A stretch of DNA of 64,000 nucleotides. Source: Meiothermus sp. Pnk-1 (GTDB lineage: Bacteria; Deinococcota; Deinococci; Deinococcales; Thermaceae). The notes under the pieces were generated by a model. That model had not been told where the DNA came from and did no database searches. It was given only the letters and a program-made list of their open reading frames with translations. The stretch is taken from positions 124,001 through 188,000 of the forward strand of contig NZ_QKOB01000001.1 of the NCBI RefSeq assembly GCF_003226535.1, in the 5' to 3' direction. Below, piece after piece: positions 24,800-32,410 of the stretch (position 1 is its first letter; every line of letters starts with the position of its first letter). The position numbers and the translations under genes are program-made.

Positions 24800-25666
24800 C
24801 TACTCGATCGGCTGCTCTATGTAAATAGCCAAAGGCTCAATTATCGCGTCAAACTCGCCAATGATGGTGGGTAGCAATGCCCCAAGGTTTATGTCGGCGA
24901 AGAGGTTGATATTCCTAGGCTCTACGCTTTTCTGAGGTAAATAACCCACCAGCGTGATCAGCTGATCCCCCGCGTAGCCCGCCCGGAGCTGCTCAAGGGT
25001 CAAACGTAGATGAGTGAGGTTTAGAGGAGCAGCAATGGTCCTAGTTTTTGTATGTACTACCAGCGTCAGCGGGGTAAAGGCTGTGGCTTTGAAGAACCGC
25101 GCAAAAGCTTTGCCATTTTTGGTCATTGATTTAAACGTCTTTGCCAGTTCGCCTTCAAAGAGAGGCGCCAGGTCCTCAGGGTGTTGAAAGAGTTCGAGCA
25201 CTGGAGCTAGCTCCACGAAGCGGCCAAACCCGGTACAGCTGACGATTCCGGGACTCAGCTGCACATCGGCGCTCCGGATCAACTTGCGTTTGAGCAGCTC
25301 AGCCTCCAAATCGAGGTAGAGGTTGTCGTGAGCCACCCGGATTTCGTCGAGGCCCGTCGAGGCGGCTTGGTAGCGCGTTTGGCCGCCCCGAACCAGCTTG
25401 GTGGTTTCTGATTGAGCCCTCTCGCCTTCTACCCCTAAGACCCCAGCGCCCGCTTTGCCCGAAGCCTTTTGCTCGATCTTCGTCTCTTTCTCATACCCCA
25501 AGGGTACATCCTGCGTCGCATCAGCCGAAAACTCGCGCAGTTGTTTGAGGAAAGTGTAGCCCCCATTGAATTGCGAAATATAAGAGGCTACCCGGTAATC
25601 GTCGAGATAGAGAAAGTGTTTAAGAACGCCCGAATCGCTCCCGAAGAGATCGAACGCGCTGCTCAT
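24800..25666 (-). CDS. Prophage early protein, DUF6414-like
   Basis: This 288-residue soluble protein begins with MSSAFDLFGSDSGVLKHFLYLDDYRVASYISQFNGGYTF. The LYLDDxRVxSYISQFNGG-type start resembles the DUF6414 group, of unknown function, often found near phage or mobile-element regulators; this match is from memory and moderate. There is a charged, Ala/Gly-rich middle (KIEQKASGKAGAGVLGVEGERAQSET) and no membrane segment. The start overlaps the small gene upstream by 47 bases. Leftward orientation with the integrase suggests a lysogeny or superinfection role. Confidence 0.65.
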   Translation of the reverse strand: MSSAFDLFGSDSGVLKHFLYLDDYRVASYISQFNGGYTFLKQLREFSADATQDVPLGYEKETKIEQKASGKAGAGVLGVEGERAQSETTKLVRGGQTRYQAASTGLDEIRVAHDNLYLDLEAELLKRKLIRSADVQLSPGIVSCTGFGRFVELAPVLELFQHPEDLAPLFEGELAKTFKSMTKNGKAFARFFKATAFTPLTLVVHTKTRTIAAPLNLTHLRLTLEQLRAGYAGDQLITLVGYLPQKSVEPRNINLFADINLGALLPTIIGEFDAIIEPLAIYIEQPIE

Positions 25667-25859
25667 GCTCGGCCTCCATCCGGGCGCGCCGACTCTGCTG
25701 ATCTTGCTCGAACTGAGCTGCCAGCGCTTCGAGATCCTCCGGTTTTACCCCAGCCTGACGAAAACCTGCTTCTAGCCCCTCGATCATGGCCAAAGTTACC
25801 CGGCTGACCTTGCGGGTGAGCCTTTCGAGTTCGCTTTCCGGGGTAGGCTTGTGGGGCAT
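25620..25859 (-). CDS. Small coiled-coil hypothetical protein
   Basis: This 79-residue, highly charged protein (MPHKPTPESELERLTRKVSRVTLAMIEGLEAGF) is predicted to be mostly helical with an Arg/Glu-rich C-terminus (DQQSRRARMEAEHEQRVRSLRERF). It overlaps the start of the DUF6414-like gene by 47 bases and is likely co-transcribed with it. No family is recognised. Confidence 0.55.
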   Translation of the reverse strand: MPHKPTPESELERLTRKVSRVTLAMIEGLEAGFRQAGVKPEDLEALAAQFEQDQQSRRARMEAEHEQRVRSLRERFGRS

Positions 25860-25929
25860 AAAAATCTCCGTTCACCATTTATACCACCTTAACTAGAGAA
25901 TCTGTAAGTGGTTTGGTCACTCTCATTGA

Positions 25930-26742
25930 TCAAGACCCACACGCGTACTTGTTCCAAGTTTTGCGATCTGTGTACCGATATGTGCTTCCCCAAAACTCAG
26001 CTAGTTCAAGTTGGGCGGTGCGCATAGCCGGGTTATAAGTAGCAATTACGCTGAAAGGGCTGGTTTGACCGTTAAGCACCGGCTGGTAATCTATAAGAGC
26101 ATCTTGAGAAGTAATGAACTCGTCGTTTTTGGTGAAGAAAGAAACTTTAGCAACAACTTTATCCAAGCTTTGGCCTGACACGTTTGTCACCCTACCCTCG
26201 GCCTTTACAAAACTGTCGCTAATCTGGCTCCAATGCCAATCCTCAATGATAAGTTGTATACCTGAGCAATTTGCTTCTTTTTGTGCCGCCAGTTCAGCGG
26301 CCTGCTTTTCAGCGGTGATCTGGGCCAGGCTCTTAATTTGGTAGGTAAAGGATTGATTGCTCCCAGCGGTCACGCTGACTATTTTAGTTAGTGTGTCATA
26401 ACCAGGCTTGCTGATGGTAACTGTATAGTCTCCAGGCGGTAAATTACCAAATTTGTTTGATCCCGTTGCTTTGCGGTAGTAATTATTCGGGCCTTGAACG
26501 GTAACGCGAGCGTCGCTGGGGGTTACAATAATTCGCAACGAGCCAGGACCCTGTTTGGCCGCAATGCTTGGCTTGGGAGTAGTAGCTGTAGTAGAACCAG
26601 GAGTCATAGCGACTAGAAGCGAGGGATAGACTAATAGCCATAAGATTGCTCCTAGCACCCAGCCCCAACGTTTCCCCTTGGGTTTACGAAAAGCGAAAAC
26701 CAACAACCCTATGAAAACGATTGGCCATAAAAGGTATAGCAT
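25930..26742 (-). CDS. Membrane-anchored PEGA-domain protein of prophage
   Basis: The 270-residue protein starts MLYLLWPIVFIGLLVFAF. Two N-terminal membrane helices (to about residue 48) are followed by a PEGA-like beta-repeat (GSLRIIVTPSDARVTVQG, GNLPPGDYTVTISKPGYDT), a helical linker and a C-terminal FxLYD-like beta-domain (VKAEGRVTNVSGQSLDKVVAKVSFF). The ATG at 26,742 has GGAGGGAG upstream; an earlier in-frame TTG lacks a site. GC is lower than in neighbouring phage genes. A conserved 42-bp block lies upstream. An envelope-modifying role in the lysogen, such as superinfection exclusion, is conjecture. Confidence 0.7.
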   Translation of the reverse strand: MLYLLWPIVFIGLLVFAFRKPKGKRWGWVLGAILWLLVYPSLLVAMTPGSTTATTPKPSIAAKQGPGSLRIIVTPSDARVTVQGPNNYYRKATGSNKFGNLPPGDYTVTISKPGYDTLTKIVSVTAGSNQSFTYQIKSLAQITAEKQAAELAAQKEANCSGIQLIIEDWHWSQISDSFVKAEGRVTNVSGQSLDKVVAKVSFFTKNDEFITSQDALIDYQPVLNGQTSPFSVIATYNPAMRTAQLELAEFWGSTYRYTDRKTWNKYACGS

Positions 26743-26771
26743 ATCTCCCTCCAAAGCTTCACCTAATCTAT

Positions 26772-26813
26772 TTTGAATTTACATCAATGTTCGCCCAACT
26801 TAGGGTCATTTAC
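26772..26813 (-). promoter_or_regulatory. Conserved 42-bp upstream block, copy 1
   Basis: The 42 bases ending 30 bases before the PEGA gene start match, without gaps, 35 of 42 bases in a block at 27,778-27,819 before the next leftward gene. The shared core includes TTACAnCAATGTTCGCC and GTCATTTAC (plus-strand reading). It is probably a shared promoter/operator of the leftward prophage genes. Confidence 0.6.
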
Positions 26814-26821
26814 CATTCAGC

Positions 26822-26858
26822 GTTTCAATCCTCACTCGAGCTTTCGCCTAAGTACAGC
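26822..26858 (-). repeat. Solitary CRISPR-repeat-like unit B (37 nt)
   Basis: Read on the minus strand, the unit ends GTGAGGATTGAAAC and is preceded by an imperfect 9-bp stem with loop GAAA (TACTTAGGC / GCTCGAGTG). Its last 20 bases are identical to unit A at 55,569-55,605 on the plus strand. No second repeat or spacer follows, so it is not an array. It lies 8 bases upstream of the conserved 42-bp block. Confidence 0.7.
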
Positions 26859-26913
26859 TCTGGTTAACTGAAGCCAAAGGGTTGCGGCGGGGGGTGGGAT
26901 GGGAGGGCATAAG

Positions 26914-27729
26914 TCAGTTCGTGGGTTTAAATTCTCCTTCTCCAAGGTTGTTGTCTGTGGGCGTTTCAGCCGCTTTCGGTTTTGCTTTAGTGCGTTTGCG
27001 CCTAGCTTCAAGCTTTTTGAGCGTTTTAGCAGCTTCGGCTGCACGCTCACCCTCGAGCGCTTCTCGCTTGATGACCTCGTTCACCAGGACCCGCTGAATT
27101 TCATCAAGACTTAGCTTTATATCTGGATTGAAGTGACGGATCTCTTTACGGATAACTTCAAGAACCGGCGGAGTCTGTAGCAGAGCTGCCATGAAGAAGC
27201 GGTTGGCAAGTTGCTGCTGGGCGTAATACTGAGGGAGGGCGGACTTGCTCAAGCCTTCTCGAGTAAGCAAGTACAAGGTGTCTACATGACTGGCCAGGCG
27301 AGGATTGAACTCAAGCAAATTGACTTCGAACACTAGCTCTTGGGTGATTGGCTTGGCAAAGATCACGCGATAGATTCGCCAAATTCGCCCATTGGTTAAC
27401 GCAACCCACTCAACGCCTTGATTGGCCGCATAATCCACGGCTTGCTTGACGTGCTGGTCTTTGAGCTCGAGGCCAATAGCTTTGACCTCGATAAGCATCT
27501 GGATCGCTCCATCTGTACGAATCGCCAGGTCACAGTATGTGCCTCGGATGGCCAGTTCAGAAGTGATCTCTGAATACTTGTCAAACCCAAATAGCTCTTG
27601 GAGAATGTCGGATACGATCATAACCGTATCTGACTCGTTCACATCCCGGGTATAGGCAGAATTAAGGACGGGTATAAACCGCTTGAGGGCCGCACTAACA
27701 CGCTCAGCCACCTTTTTAGGGGCATTCAT
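26914..27729 (-). CDS. Restriction-type nuclease-fold protein (type I R subunit N-terminal-like)
   Basis: This 271-residue protein has a PD-(D/E)xK-like core: DILQELFGFDKYSEITSELAIRGTYCDLAIR (Asp), then MLIEVKAIGLELKD (ExK), then QAVDYAANQGVEWVALTNGRIWRIYRV. That order is the HSDR_N-like pattern found in type I restriction R subunits and many stand-alone phage or mobile proteins. A helical C-terminus ends in a Lys-rich tail (LEARRKRTKAKPKA). The function in phage is unknown; it may act in defence against other phages. GGGAGGAA precedes the ATG. Confidence 0.7.
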   Translation of the reverse strand: MNAPKKVAERVSAALKRFIPVLNSAYTRDVNESDTVMIVSDILQELFGFDKYSEITSELAIRGTYCDLAIRTDGAIQMLIEVKAIGLELKDQHVKQAVDYAANQGVEWVALTNGRIWRIYRVIFAKPITQELVFEVNLLEFNPRLASHVDTLYLLTREGLSKSALPQYYAQQQLANRFFMAALLQTPPVLEVIRKEIRHFNPDIKLSLDEIQRVLVNEVIKREALEGERAAEAAKTLKKLEARRKRTKAKPKAAETPTDNNLGEGEFKPTN

Positions 27730-27777
27730 AGATTCCTCCCACTAACACAGCTGTTATATAAAGGTTCTTCATATTTC

Positions 27778-27819
27778 TTTGAACTTACACCAATGTTCGC
27801 CTATCGTCAGGTCATTTAC
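27778..27819 (-). promoter_or_regulatory. Conserved 42-bp upstream block, copy 2
   Basis: This is the second copy of the block described at 26,772-26,813, lying 48 bases before the start of the nuclease-fold gene. Differences between the copies are clustered in the middle, while TTTGAA, CAATGTTCGCC and GTCATTTAC are identical. Confidence 0.6.
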
Positions 27820-27825
27820 TCTTTC

Positions 27826-28488
27826 CTACCGTGCCGGTCTCCACATACCCAGTACCACGCCATAAATGCGGTCATACTCTCCCATCATGACGGGCGCGTA
27901 GGCGGGATTATCCGAGTACAGCATGGGCTGATTCCCAGCGTACTGCAACCGCTTGAGGATGATCCCATCCCCGTGCTGGTGCACTGCCACCACCCGGCCC
28001 GCCTCGGGTTGCCCCTCGGTCCAGCACACCACCACGTCGCCATTGAGGTAAGTGGGGCTCATGCTGTCGCCGCGCACCCGAACGGCAAATAGCTCAGACT
28101 CCGGTTTACCCCGCAGCTCGGGGAGGTCGAGGGTGACAAACTCCCCTCCCTCGTTCCACATTGGGAGGCCCGCTCCGGCATCTACTATAGGGATGCGGTA
28201 GCGGCGGACGGGGAGGGCGTCGGGGGGACGGGAGAAGCCGGGAAGCTCGAGACCGGTTTCTCGAGTGAATTGCTCGGGGGTCCATTGGAGAGCGCGAAGA
28301 AGGCGTTCTAAAGTAATGGGCTCCTTAGCCCACAAATAACGCAAAGAGCTTTCAGGATTGGGCAATACCTGAGTAGCCAACCACGATGCGCTTTTCCCTG
28401 CCATACGGGAAACTTTAGGCTGCGATAAACCTAAATCGCGTATGCGCCGACGAATAGCATCTGCCGCTTGATCCTCTACCAAAACCAT
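27826..28488 (-). CDS. Prophage CI-type repressor with S24 (LexA-like) autocleavage domain
   Basis: This 220-residue protein has an N-terminal helix-turn-helix (IRRRIRDLGLSQPKVSRMAGKSASWLATQ, about residues 12-40) and a C-terminal S24 peptidase domain. The probable cleavage site Ala-Gly is in PIVDAGAGLPMW, the Ser nucleophile in VRGDSMSPTYLNGDVVV and the general-base Lys in DGIILKRLQY. It should hold the lysogenic state and be inactivated by RecA during DNA damage. It is divergent from the Cro-like gene, with operator-like half-sites between them. Confidence 0.93.
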   Translation of the reverse strand: MVLVEDQAADAIRRRIRDLGLSQPKVSRMAGKSASWLATQVLPNPESSLRYLWAKEPITLERLLRALQWTPEQFTRETGLELPGFSRPPDALPVRRYRIPIVDAGAGLPMWNEGGEFVTLDLPELRGKPESELFAVRVRGDSMSPTYLNGDVVVCWTEGQPEAGRVVAVHQHGDGIILKRLQYAGNQPMLYSDNPAYAPVMMGEYDRIYGVVLGMWRPAR

Positions 28489-28514
28489 ACCTCCCCCTTT
28501 GATTGTTAGTCTAG

Positions 28515-28571
28515 CTGACAGCCTGTCAGGGGTGTTGACTGATCGTAAGCTTTGTGTCAGTATGGCTGATA
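28515..28571. promoter_or_regulatory. Repressor/Cro operator region
   Basis: CTGACA-GCC-TGTCAG (28,515-28,529) is a perfect inverted repeat with a 3-base centre. A second, looser copy TGTCAG-TATGG-CTGATA lies at 28,555-28,571. TTGACT at 28,535-28,540 could be the -35 of the rightward promoter. The divergent CI and Cro-like genes flank the region. Confidence 0.7.
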
Positions 28572-28572
28572 G

Positions 28573-28806
28573 ATGACCAGCAACTTAGGCAAACTGATCA
28601 GAAAGGCCCGTCGTATGCGCGATCTAACGCAAGAAGAAGTAGCGCAGATGGCCGGGATTTCTCGATCTTTAGTGGCGAGCATAGAAACAGGAATCAGTAC
28701 CCCTAGCTTGGCTACACTGAAGAAAATAGCGTTGGCACTGGATATTCCTAGCTCAGAGCTATCAGCAGCACTGTTGATAGAATCCAAACAGGAGGCCCCC
28801 CGATGA
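28573..28806 (+). CDS. Cro-like XRE-family regulator
   Basis: This 77-residue protein is little more than one HTH_3 domain: LIRKARRMRDLTQEEVAQMAGISRSLVASIETGISTPSLATLKKIALAL. It is the first rightward gene after the operator region and probably switches on the lytic programme. It overlaps the next gene by 4 bases (ATGA). Confidence 0.9.
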   Translation: MTSNLGKLIRKARRMRDLTQEEVAQMAGISRSLVASIETGISTPSLATLKKIALALDIPSSELSAALLIESKQEAPR

Positions 28807-29036
28807 CTGACCCCACCCTCATCTGGCAAGTAGCCGAATCCCTCGGCTTTGGCCGCCGTGTGACCTACACCCCGGATGAGGTAGCAGCCATTTTGCGCAT
28901 GGGCCGCAGGCAAATCTACGAGCAGATTCGCTCGGGGCATATCCGGGCTGTCCGCAACGGTAGCCGCTGGCTCGTACCAGTCAATGCCATTGCGGAATTC
29001 GTTGGGGCTGAACGGGAGGCGACAGCCCCCCGATAA
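28803..29036 (+). CDS. Excisionase-type helix-turn-helix protein
   Basis: This 77-residue protein contains a MerR/excisionase-like HTH_17 domain: YTPDEVAAILRMGRRQIYEQIRSGHIRAVRNGSRWLVPVNAIAEFVG. The pattern (x-EVA-ILR-S-xxIY-xxI-xG-x-xA-xxG-xxxR-xP-xxAxxxF) is characteristic. It may be Xis, or an early regulator; the distance from int argues for caution. It is translationally coupled to the Cro-like gene. Confidence 0.8.
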   Translation: MTDPTLIWQVAESLGFGRRVTYTPDEVAAILRMGRRQIYEQIRSGHIRAVRNGSRWLVPVNAIAEFVGAEREATAPR

Positions 29037-29042
29037 GGCAAT

Positions 29043-29063
29043 CCCCCCGGCGGCTCCGGGGGG
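29043..29063 (+). terminator. GC-rich hairpin after excisionase-like gene
   Basis: CCCCCCGG-CGGCT-CCGGGGGG forms an 8-bp stem 6 bases beyond the stop codon. It is followed by a strong ribosome site (AAAGGAGG) rather than a T run. It may be a weak terminator or an RNA-stabilising hairpin. Confidence 0.45.
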
Positions 29064-29078
29064 GGAAAGGAGGATCAA

Positions 29079-29393
29079 ATGCTCAAGGACAGTATAGCAC
29101 AGGCAGACAAGGCGCGGCTGGAGTGGATGCTGCAGCAGGTCGAGGATCACGTAGCCCGGCTGCGCGAGGAGCGCTCGCGGTTGGCCCCGGACAGCCTCGA
29201 ATGGGGCTGGGTTGACGAGGCCCTGTTCGAGGCCCGGTCCCTGCGGCGCAACCTGCGCACCGCCCTGCGCATGGCCGGATCGCTATTTGAATGCGAGCGT
29301 TGCGGTGCGATCCATAACCCCGAGTGGGTCGCAGCGTATGGCCTCCGCTGCGATGCCGAGTGCGACGGTCGGCTGAGGGAGGTGGAGGTATGA
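29079..29393 (+). CDS. Early phage protein with a Cys-rich zinc-ribbon-like C-terminus
   Basis: This 104-residue protein has a helical, charged N-terminal part (ARLEWMLQQVEDHVARLREERSRL) and a C-terminal pair of Cys pairs, CERCGAIH and CDAECDGR, which suggest a small zinc site. Its stop overlaps the next start (ATGA). The function is unknown. Confidence 0.7.
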   Translation: MLKDSIAQADKARLEWMLQQVEDHVARLREERSRLAPDSLEWGWVDEALFEARSLRRNLRTALRMAGSLFECERCGAIHNPEWVAAYGLRCDAECDGRLREVEV

Positions 29394-29653
29394 AAGAAAG
29401 GCTCGAGAAGGCCCTACGGATTGCCCTACATCGGGCTCATGGCGGCAATGAGCAATACGCCTTGTTTTTGGTCAATAACCTCGAGGACGACGCCGAGGCC
29501 CCAGAGTACGCCGCCCGGCCCTATCAGGGCTGGCAGGACGCTAAGCGGCTCATCAACGAGATTGAGGCCCTCGAGCGCTCAGACGGCATCGAGCACGTGC
29601 GGGTAAAGCGCCCGCTTCGGGAAGCCTACCGCACGGGGGAGTTCTATGCGTAA
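29390..29653 (+). CDS. Small early phage protein, unknown
   Basis: This 87-residue acidic protein starts MKERLEKALRIALHRAHGGNEQYALFLVNNLEDDAEAPEY. No domain is recognised. The start at 29,390 is set by GGGAGGTGGAG just upstream and the 4-base overlap with the preceding gene. It overlaps the next start by 8 bases. Confidence 0.65.
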   Translation: MKERLEKALRIALHRAHGGNEQYALFLVNNLEDDAEAPEYAARPYQGWQDAKRLINEIEALERSDGIEHVRVKRPLREAYRTGEFYA

Positions 29654-29765
29654 GCGCTTCGACTGGCCTGCTTTCTTCGCGGCCTTCTTCCTGGCCCTTA
29701 TCGCCTGGGGGCTGGCCTTCGGCGTCCCCTGGGGCCTGGATTGGATGGATCGGAGGCTGCCGTGA
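29646..29765 (+). CDS. 39-residue membrane protein
   Basis: ATG 29,646 to TGA 29,765 encodes MRKRFDWPAFFAAFFLALIAWGL... with one strongly hydrophobic helix flanked by an Arg/Lys-rich N-terminus and a charged C-terminus (MDRRLP). It is locked between neighbours by an 8-base overlap upstream and a TGATG junction downstream, which supports translation despite its size. It could be a small early membrane protein; the role is unknown. Confidence 0.6.
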   Translation: MRKRFDWPAFFAAFFLALIAWGLAFGVPWGLDWMDRRLP

Positions 29766-29968
29766 TGCCCGACGACCTCCGCGATTTCCGCCGTTTCCGC
29801 GCGGTATATGGCGCGGGGCAGTTCCGCTGGGATCGCCCCGCCACCACCCCGGCCAAAAATCCTCGAGAGACCAACACCTGCCAGACCTGGACCGAGCGGC
29901 AGGTGTTGCGGCTGGCGCGGCTTGATTCTGATCGGCCAATCGCGGCGAATGCCGCTGGCAATGTGTAG
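29765..29968 (+). CDS. Small early phage protein, unknown
   Basis: This 67-residue protein (MPDDLRDFRRFRAVYGAGQFRWDRPATTPAKN) begins inside the TGATG junction with the preceding membrane peptide. The short Arg-rich N-terminus and Pro/Thr-rich middle give no family. Coding is supported by tight packing with its neighbours only. Confidence 0.5.
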   Translation: MPDDLRDFRRFRAVYGAGQFRWDRPATTPAKNPRETNTCQTWTERQVLRLARLDSDRPIAANAAGNV

Positions 29969-29995
29969 CCCCAAGGGGGCAAAAGGAGTGTGTGT

Positions 29996-30613
29996 ATGCC
30001 GTTTGTGATGGGAAAACCGCAACAAAACGATTTTGGCACTGAAAGCGTGGTCTTCCCCCCCAACACCCCGCTCGAGTTCACCTTGGAGAAGATCGAGGCT
30101 GGGCTGTATGAGCCCTTCAAGCCCGACGGTAGTCGGGATCAGCCTTATCCCCATTTCCGCTTCACCTACAAGGATGCTGAAGGAGATATCTACCAGACTC
30201 AGCCGATGCGTTTCCCTCGGGCGTTCCAGTTCAACGAAAAGGCCGGCTTTTGGAAGCATGTAGGGGCCCTTTTTGGCCGCCCACTCACCGAAGAGGACGC
30301 TGGAGCTGTGGAGATCGATCTGGGGCCGGGCTTCGACACCTGGGAGGACGTGCTATCCCGAGATAAGATGCCTAACTTGTTTGCCAAAAAAGACGAGGTG
30401 CGCCCGCTCCAGGTCAGGAGCATCAAGGTCCACGGCAAGGAACTGATCAGCTCCGATAGCAAGGTGCTTTTGGTGTTCTCCACGCAAAAGAAAAAAGACA
30501 AAGACGGCAAACCCAAGCGTGACAGCAGCGGCGAAGAGATCGAATACAGCAAGCTCGAAAACGTATTGCCGATTTCCAGTGGTGAGAGCGGCAAGAAGAA
30601 GCGCCCTGTTTAG
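29996..30613 (+). CDS. Phage early protein, possibly DNA-replication related
   Basis: This 205-residue soluble protein (MPFVMGKPQQNDFGTESVVF) has alternating beta-type segments and an acidic middle (TEEDAGAVEIDLGPGFDTWEDVL), then a Lys-rich tail (TQKKKDKDGKPKRDSSGEE). It directly precedes the helicase, nuclease and primase genes. An OB-type single-strand-binding role is possible from position and composition, but no motif proves it. AAAAGGAG sets ATG 29,996. A strong hairpin follows the stop. Confidence 0.65.
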   Translation: MPFVMGKPQQNDFGTESVVFPPNTPLEFTLEKIEAGLYEPFKPDGSRDQPYPHFRFTYKDAEGDIYQTQPMRFPRAFQFNEKAGFWKHVGALFGRPLTEEDAGAVEIDLGPGFDTWEDVLSRDKMPNLFAKKDEVRPLQVRSIKVHGKELISSDSKVLLVFSTQKKKDKDGKPKRDSSGEEIEYSKLENVLPISSGESGKKKRPV

Positions 30614-30622
30614 GAATCCCGC

Positions 30623-30654
30623 AAGCCCCTACCCAGGATTTTGGGTAGGGGCTT
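30623..30654 (+). terminator. Hairpin terminator before the RecD-like gene
   Basis: AAGCCCCTACCC / GGGTAGGGGCTT is a perfect 12-bp stem with loop AGGATTTT, 10 bases past the preceding stop, followed by CTTGACG. It could reduce read-through from the early genes into the replication genes. Confidence 0.65.
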
Positions 30655-30676
30655 CTTGACGCTCGAAGGGACGACT

Positions 30677-32410
30677 ATGGACCATAGCAAACTCACCAAA
30701 CTCACTGGGGTGGGGCCCGGTTTGGCCGAGCGGATCGCCAACCACTTTGGGAGTGAAGCCGAAGCCTTGGCGGCCTTGTCTGAAAATCCTTATCGGCTGA
30801 TGGAAGTAGAGGGCATCGGTTTTCGTCGGGCTGACCGCATCGCCCAGGCGCATTTTGGGATTTCCCCTGATGACCCCATCCGACACGGCTACGGCAACGA
30901 CTGGGTTTTGCGGCAAGCCGGGGGGCGGATGCCCCTCGACCTCTACCAGGCCAGACGAATGGAGATCGGACTTTTTGATCGTCGGCACGAGCTATGGGGA
31001 GCTTTTTGTGACATCCTCCTAGAACCTGATTTGCAAGATTCCCCGGAGTTTGCACAGTACGTTTGGCTGGAGCCCGAGCTCAGGGCCGAACAAAGTTTGG
31101 CCCGCTTTTTGGGAAAGGCAACGCGGCCAACCACTAACCCTTTTATCATGCCTAACGGCATTCCTACTTATCTAAACGAGGCTCAGGTAGATGCGGTATT
31201 AAAGATGTCCTGCCCCGGATTTGTCCCCGCTCTTTGCGTCACGGGCGGGGCAGGAACCGGTAAAACCACGGTGATCGCTGAGGCAGTGAGGCGGTTAGGG
31301 GCCGGGGCAGCAAGAATCATGGCGTTTACGGGAAAGGCCGCCCAGCGGGTCAGGCAGGCGCTCGCCGAGCGTGGTTGTGAGGATTTTGCCGAAGTCAGCA
31401 CACTGCATCGCGGATTGGATTACAAACCCGGGGAGGGATTCCGCAGGGAACGCTTTACGGAGTCCGTTGTAATCATCGACGAAGCCAGCATGGTGCCCAA
31501 TTGGCTGCTGGCCCAGGTAGTGGCGCGGCTAGAGCCCTCGGCAACGTTGGTGCTAGTCGGCGATGTGGCTCAGTTGCCACCAATAGACGCCGGGTTCCCC
31601 TTCAAAGACTTTATCGACGCTGGGGTTCACACCGTAACTTTGACCCAAAACTATCGCCAGGAAAACCAGCGGGAAATTTTTGAGCTGGCCGAAGCAGTAC
31701 GAACTCGAGCCCTCCAGCCCCCACCTTTGCACGCCTCGATCTGCGCCACCAATCTTTCTGCCTACGAGTTCAACTACTGGTGTGAAGCCTTGCTCGACCC
31801 GGGTCGGCTACCCCCTTTGCTGGACTGGCAGGCCATCACGTACAGAAACGCTGACCGCGAGCGGATCAACCTGGAGTTGCAAAAAATATTCAACCCCCAC
31901 GGGGGGAAAGCTTTCGAGTACTGGCCCCGCGCCCTCCCCAGGGAAGAACGAGCCCCGATCGCGGTGAAGACGGGGGACAAAATCGTGGTGCGGGCAAACA
32001 TTTACTCCCTGGAGGTGATGAACGGTCAGACCGGGATTGTCCGGGATGTTAGGCTCGACCGCGAAACCTACGAACCGGTTTCGGTAATTGTAGAAATTGA
32101 AGGGCGAAGTGTAGAAGTTCCGTTGGAACTGGCTCCAGATCTTCTCGAGTTGGGCTATTGCATCACCACTCACAAGGCCCAGGGGTCAGGGTGGAAGGAG
32201 GTGTTTATCTTGCAGCCGGGGGCAGTTGGTTTTGACTCCCGGCGCTGGTGGTATACGGCGATCTCGCGAGCTGAGGAACAGCTCGCGATCCTCACTCAAA
32301 TGGGAACCAAGACCTGGTGGGCCAACGCCACCAAGCCTATGCCCTCCGAGCCGAGCAGCTTGCTCGCGCGGTTCCAGCGTTACGCCTCCCAGCCGGTGGG
32401 GGTTCGTTGA
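30677..32410 (+). CDS. RecD2-like SF1 DNA helicase
   Basis: This 577-residue ATP-dependent 5'-3' helicase has N-terminal helix-hairpin-helix repeats (LTGVGPGLAERIANHFG, LMEVEGIGFRRADRIAQAHFG). Walker A is VTGGAGTGKTTVIAEAV (about residues 190-206), Walker B/DExx is VVIIDEASMVPNWLL, and the later motifs LVGDVAQLPPIDAG, LTQNYRQ, ITTHKAQGSGW and YTAISRAEEQL are present. It is shorter than cellular RecD2 (over 700). The start at ATG 30,677 follows GAAGGGA. It is translationally linked to the nuclease gene (TGATG) and probably serves phage replication or recombination. Confidence 0.92.
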   Translation: MDHSKLTKLTGVGPGLAERIANHFGSEAEALAALSENPYRLMEVEGIGFRRADRIAQAHFGISPDDPIRHGYGNDWVLRQAGGRMPLDLYQARRMEIGLFDRRHELWGAFCDILLEPDLQDSPEFAQYVWLEPELRAEQSLARFLGKATRPTTNPFIMPNGIPTYLNEAQVDAVLKMSCPGFVPALCVTGGAGTGKTTVIAEAVRRLGAGAARIMAFTGKAAQRVRQALAERGCEDFAEVSTLHRGLDYKPGEGFRRERFTESVVIIDEASMVPNWLLAQVVARLEPSATLVLVGDVAQLPPIDAGFPFKDFIDAGVHTVTLTQNYRQENQREIFELAEAVRTRALQPPPLHASICATNLSAYEFNYWCEALLDPGRLPPLLDWQAITYRNADRERINLELQKIFNPHGGKAFEYWPRALPREERAPIAVKTGDKIVVRANIYSLEVMNGQTGIVRDVRLDRETYEPVSVIVEIEGRSVEVPLELAPDLLELGYCITTHKAQGSGWKEVFILQPGAVGFDSRRWWYTAISRAEEQLAILTQMGTKTWWANATKPMPSEPSSLLARFQRYASQPVGVR

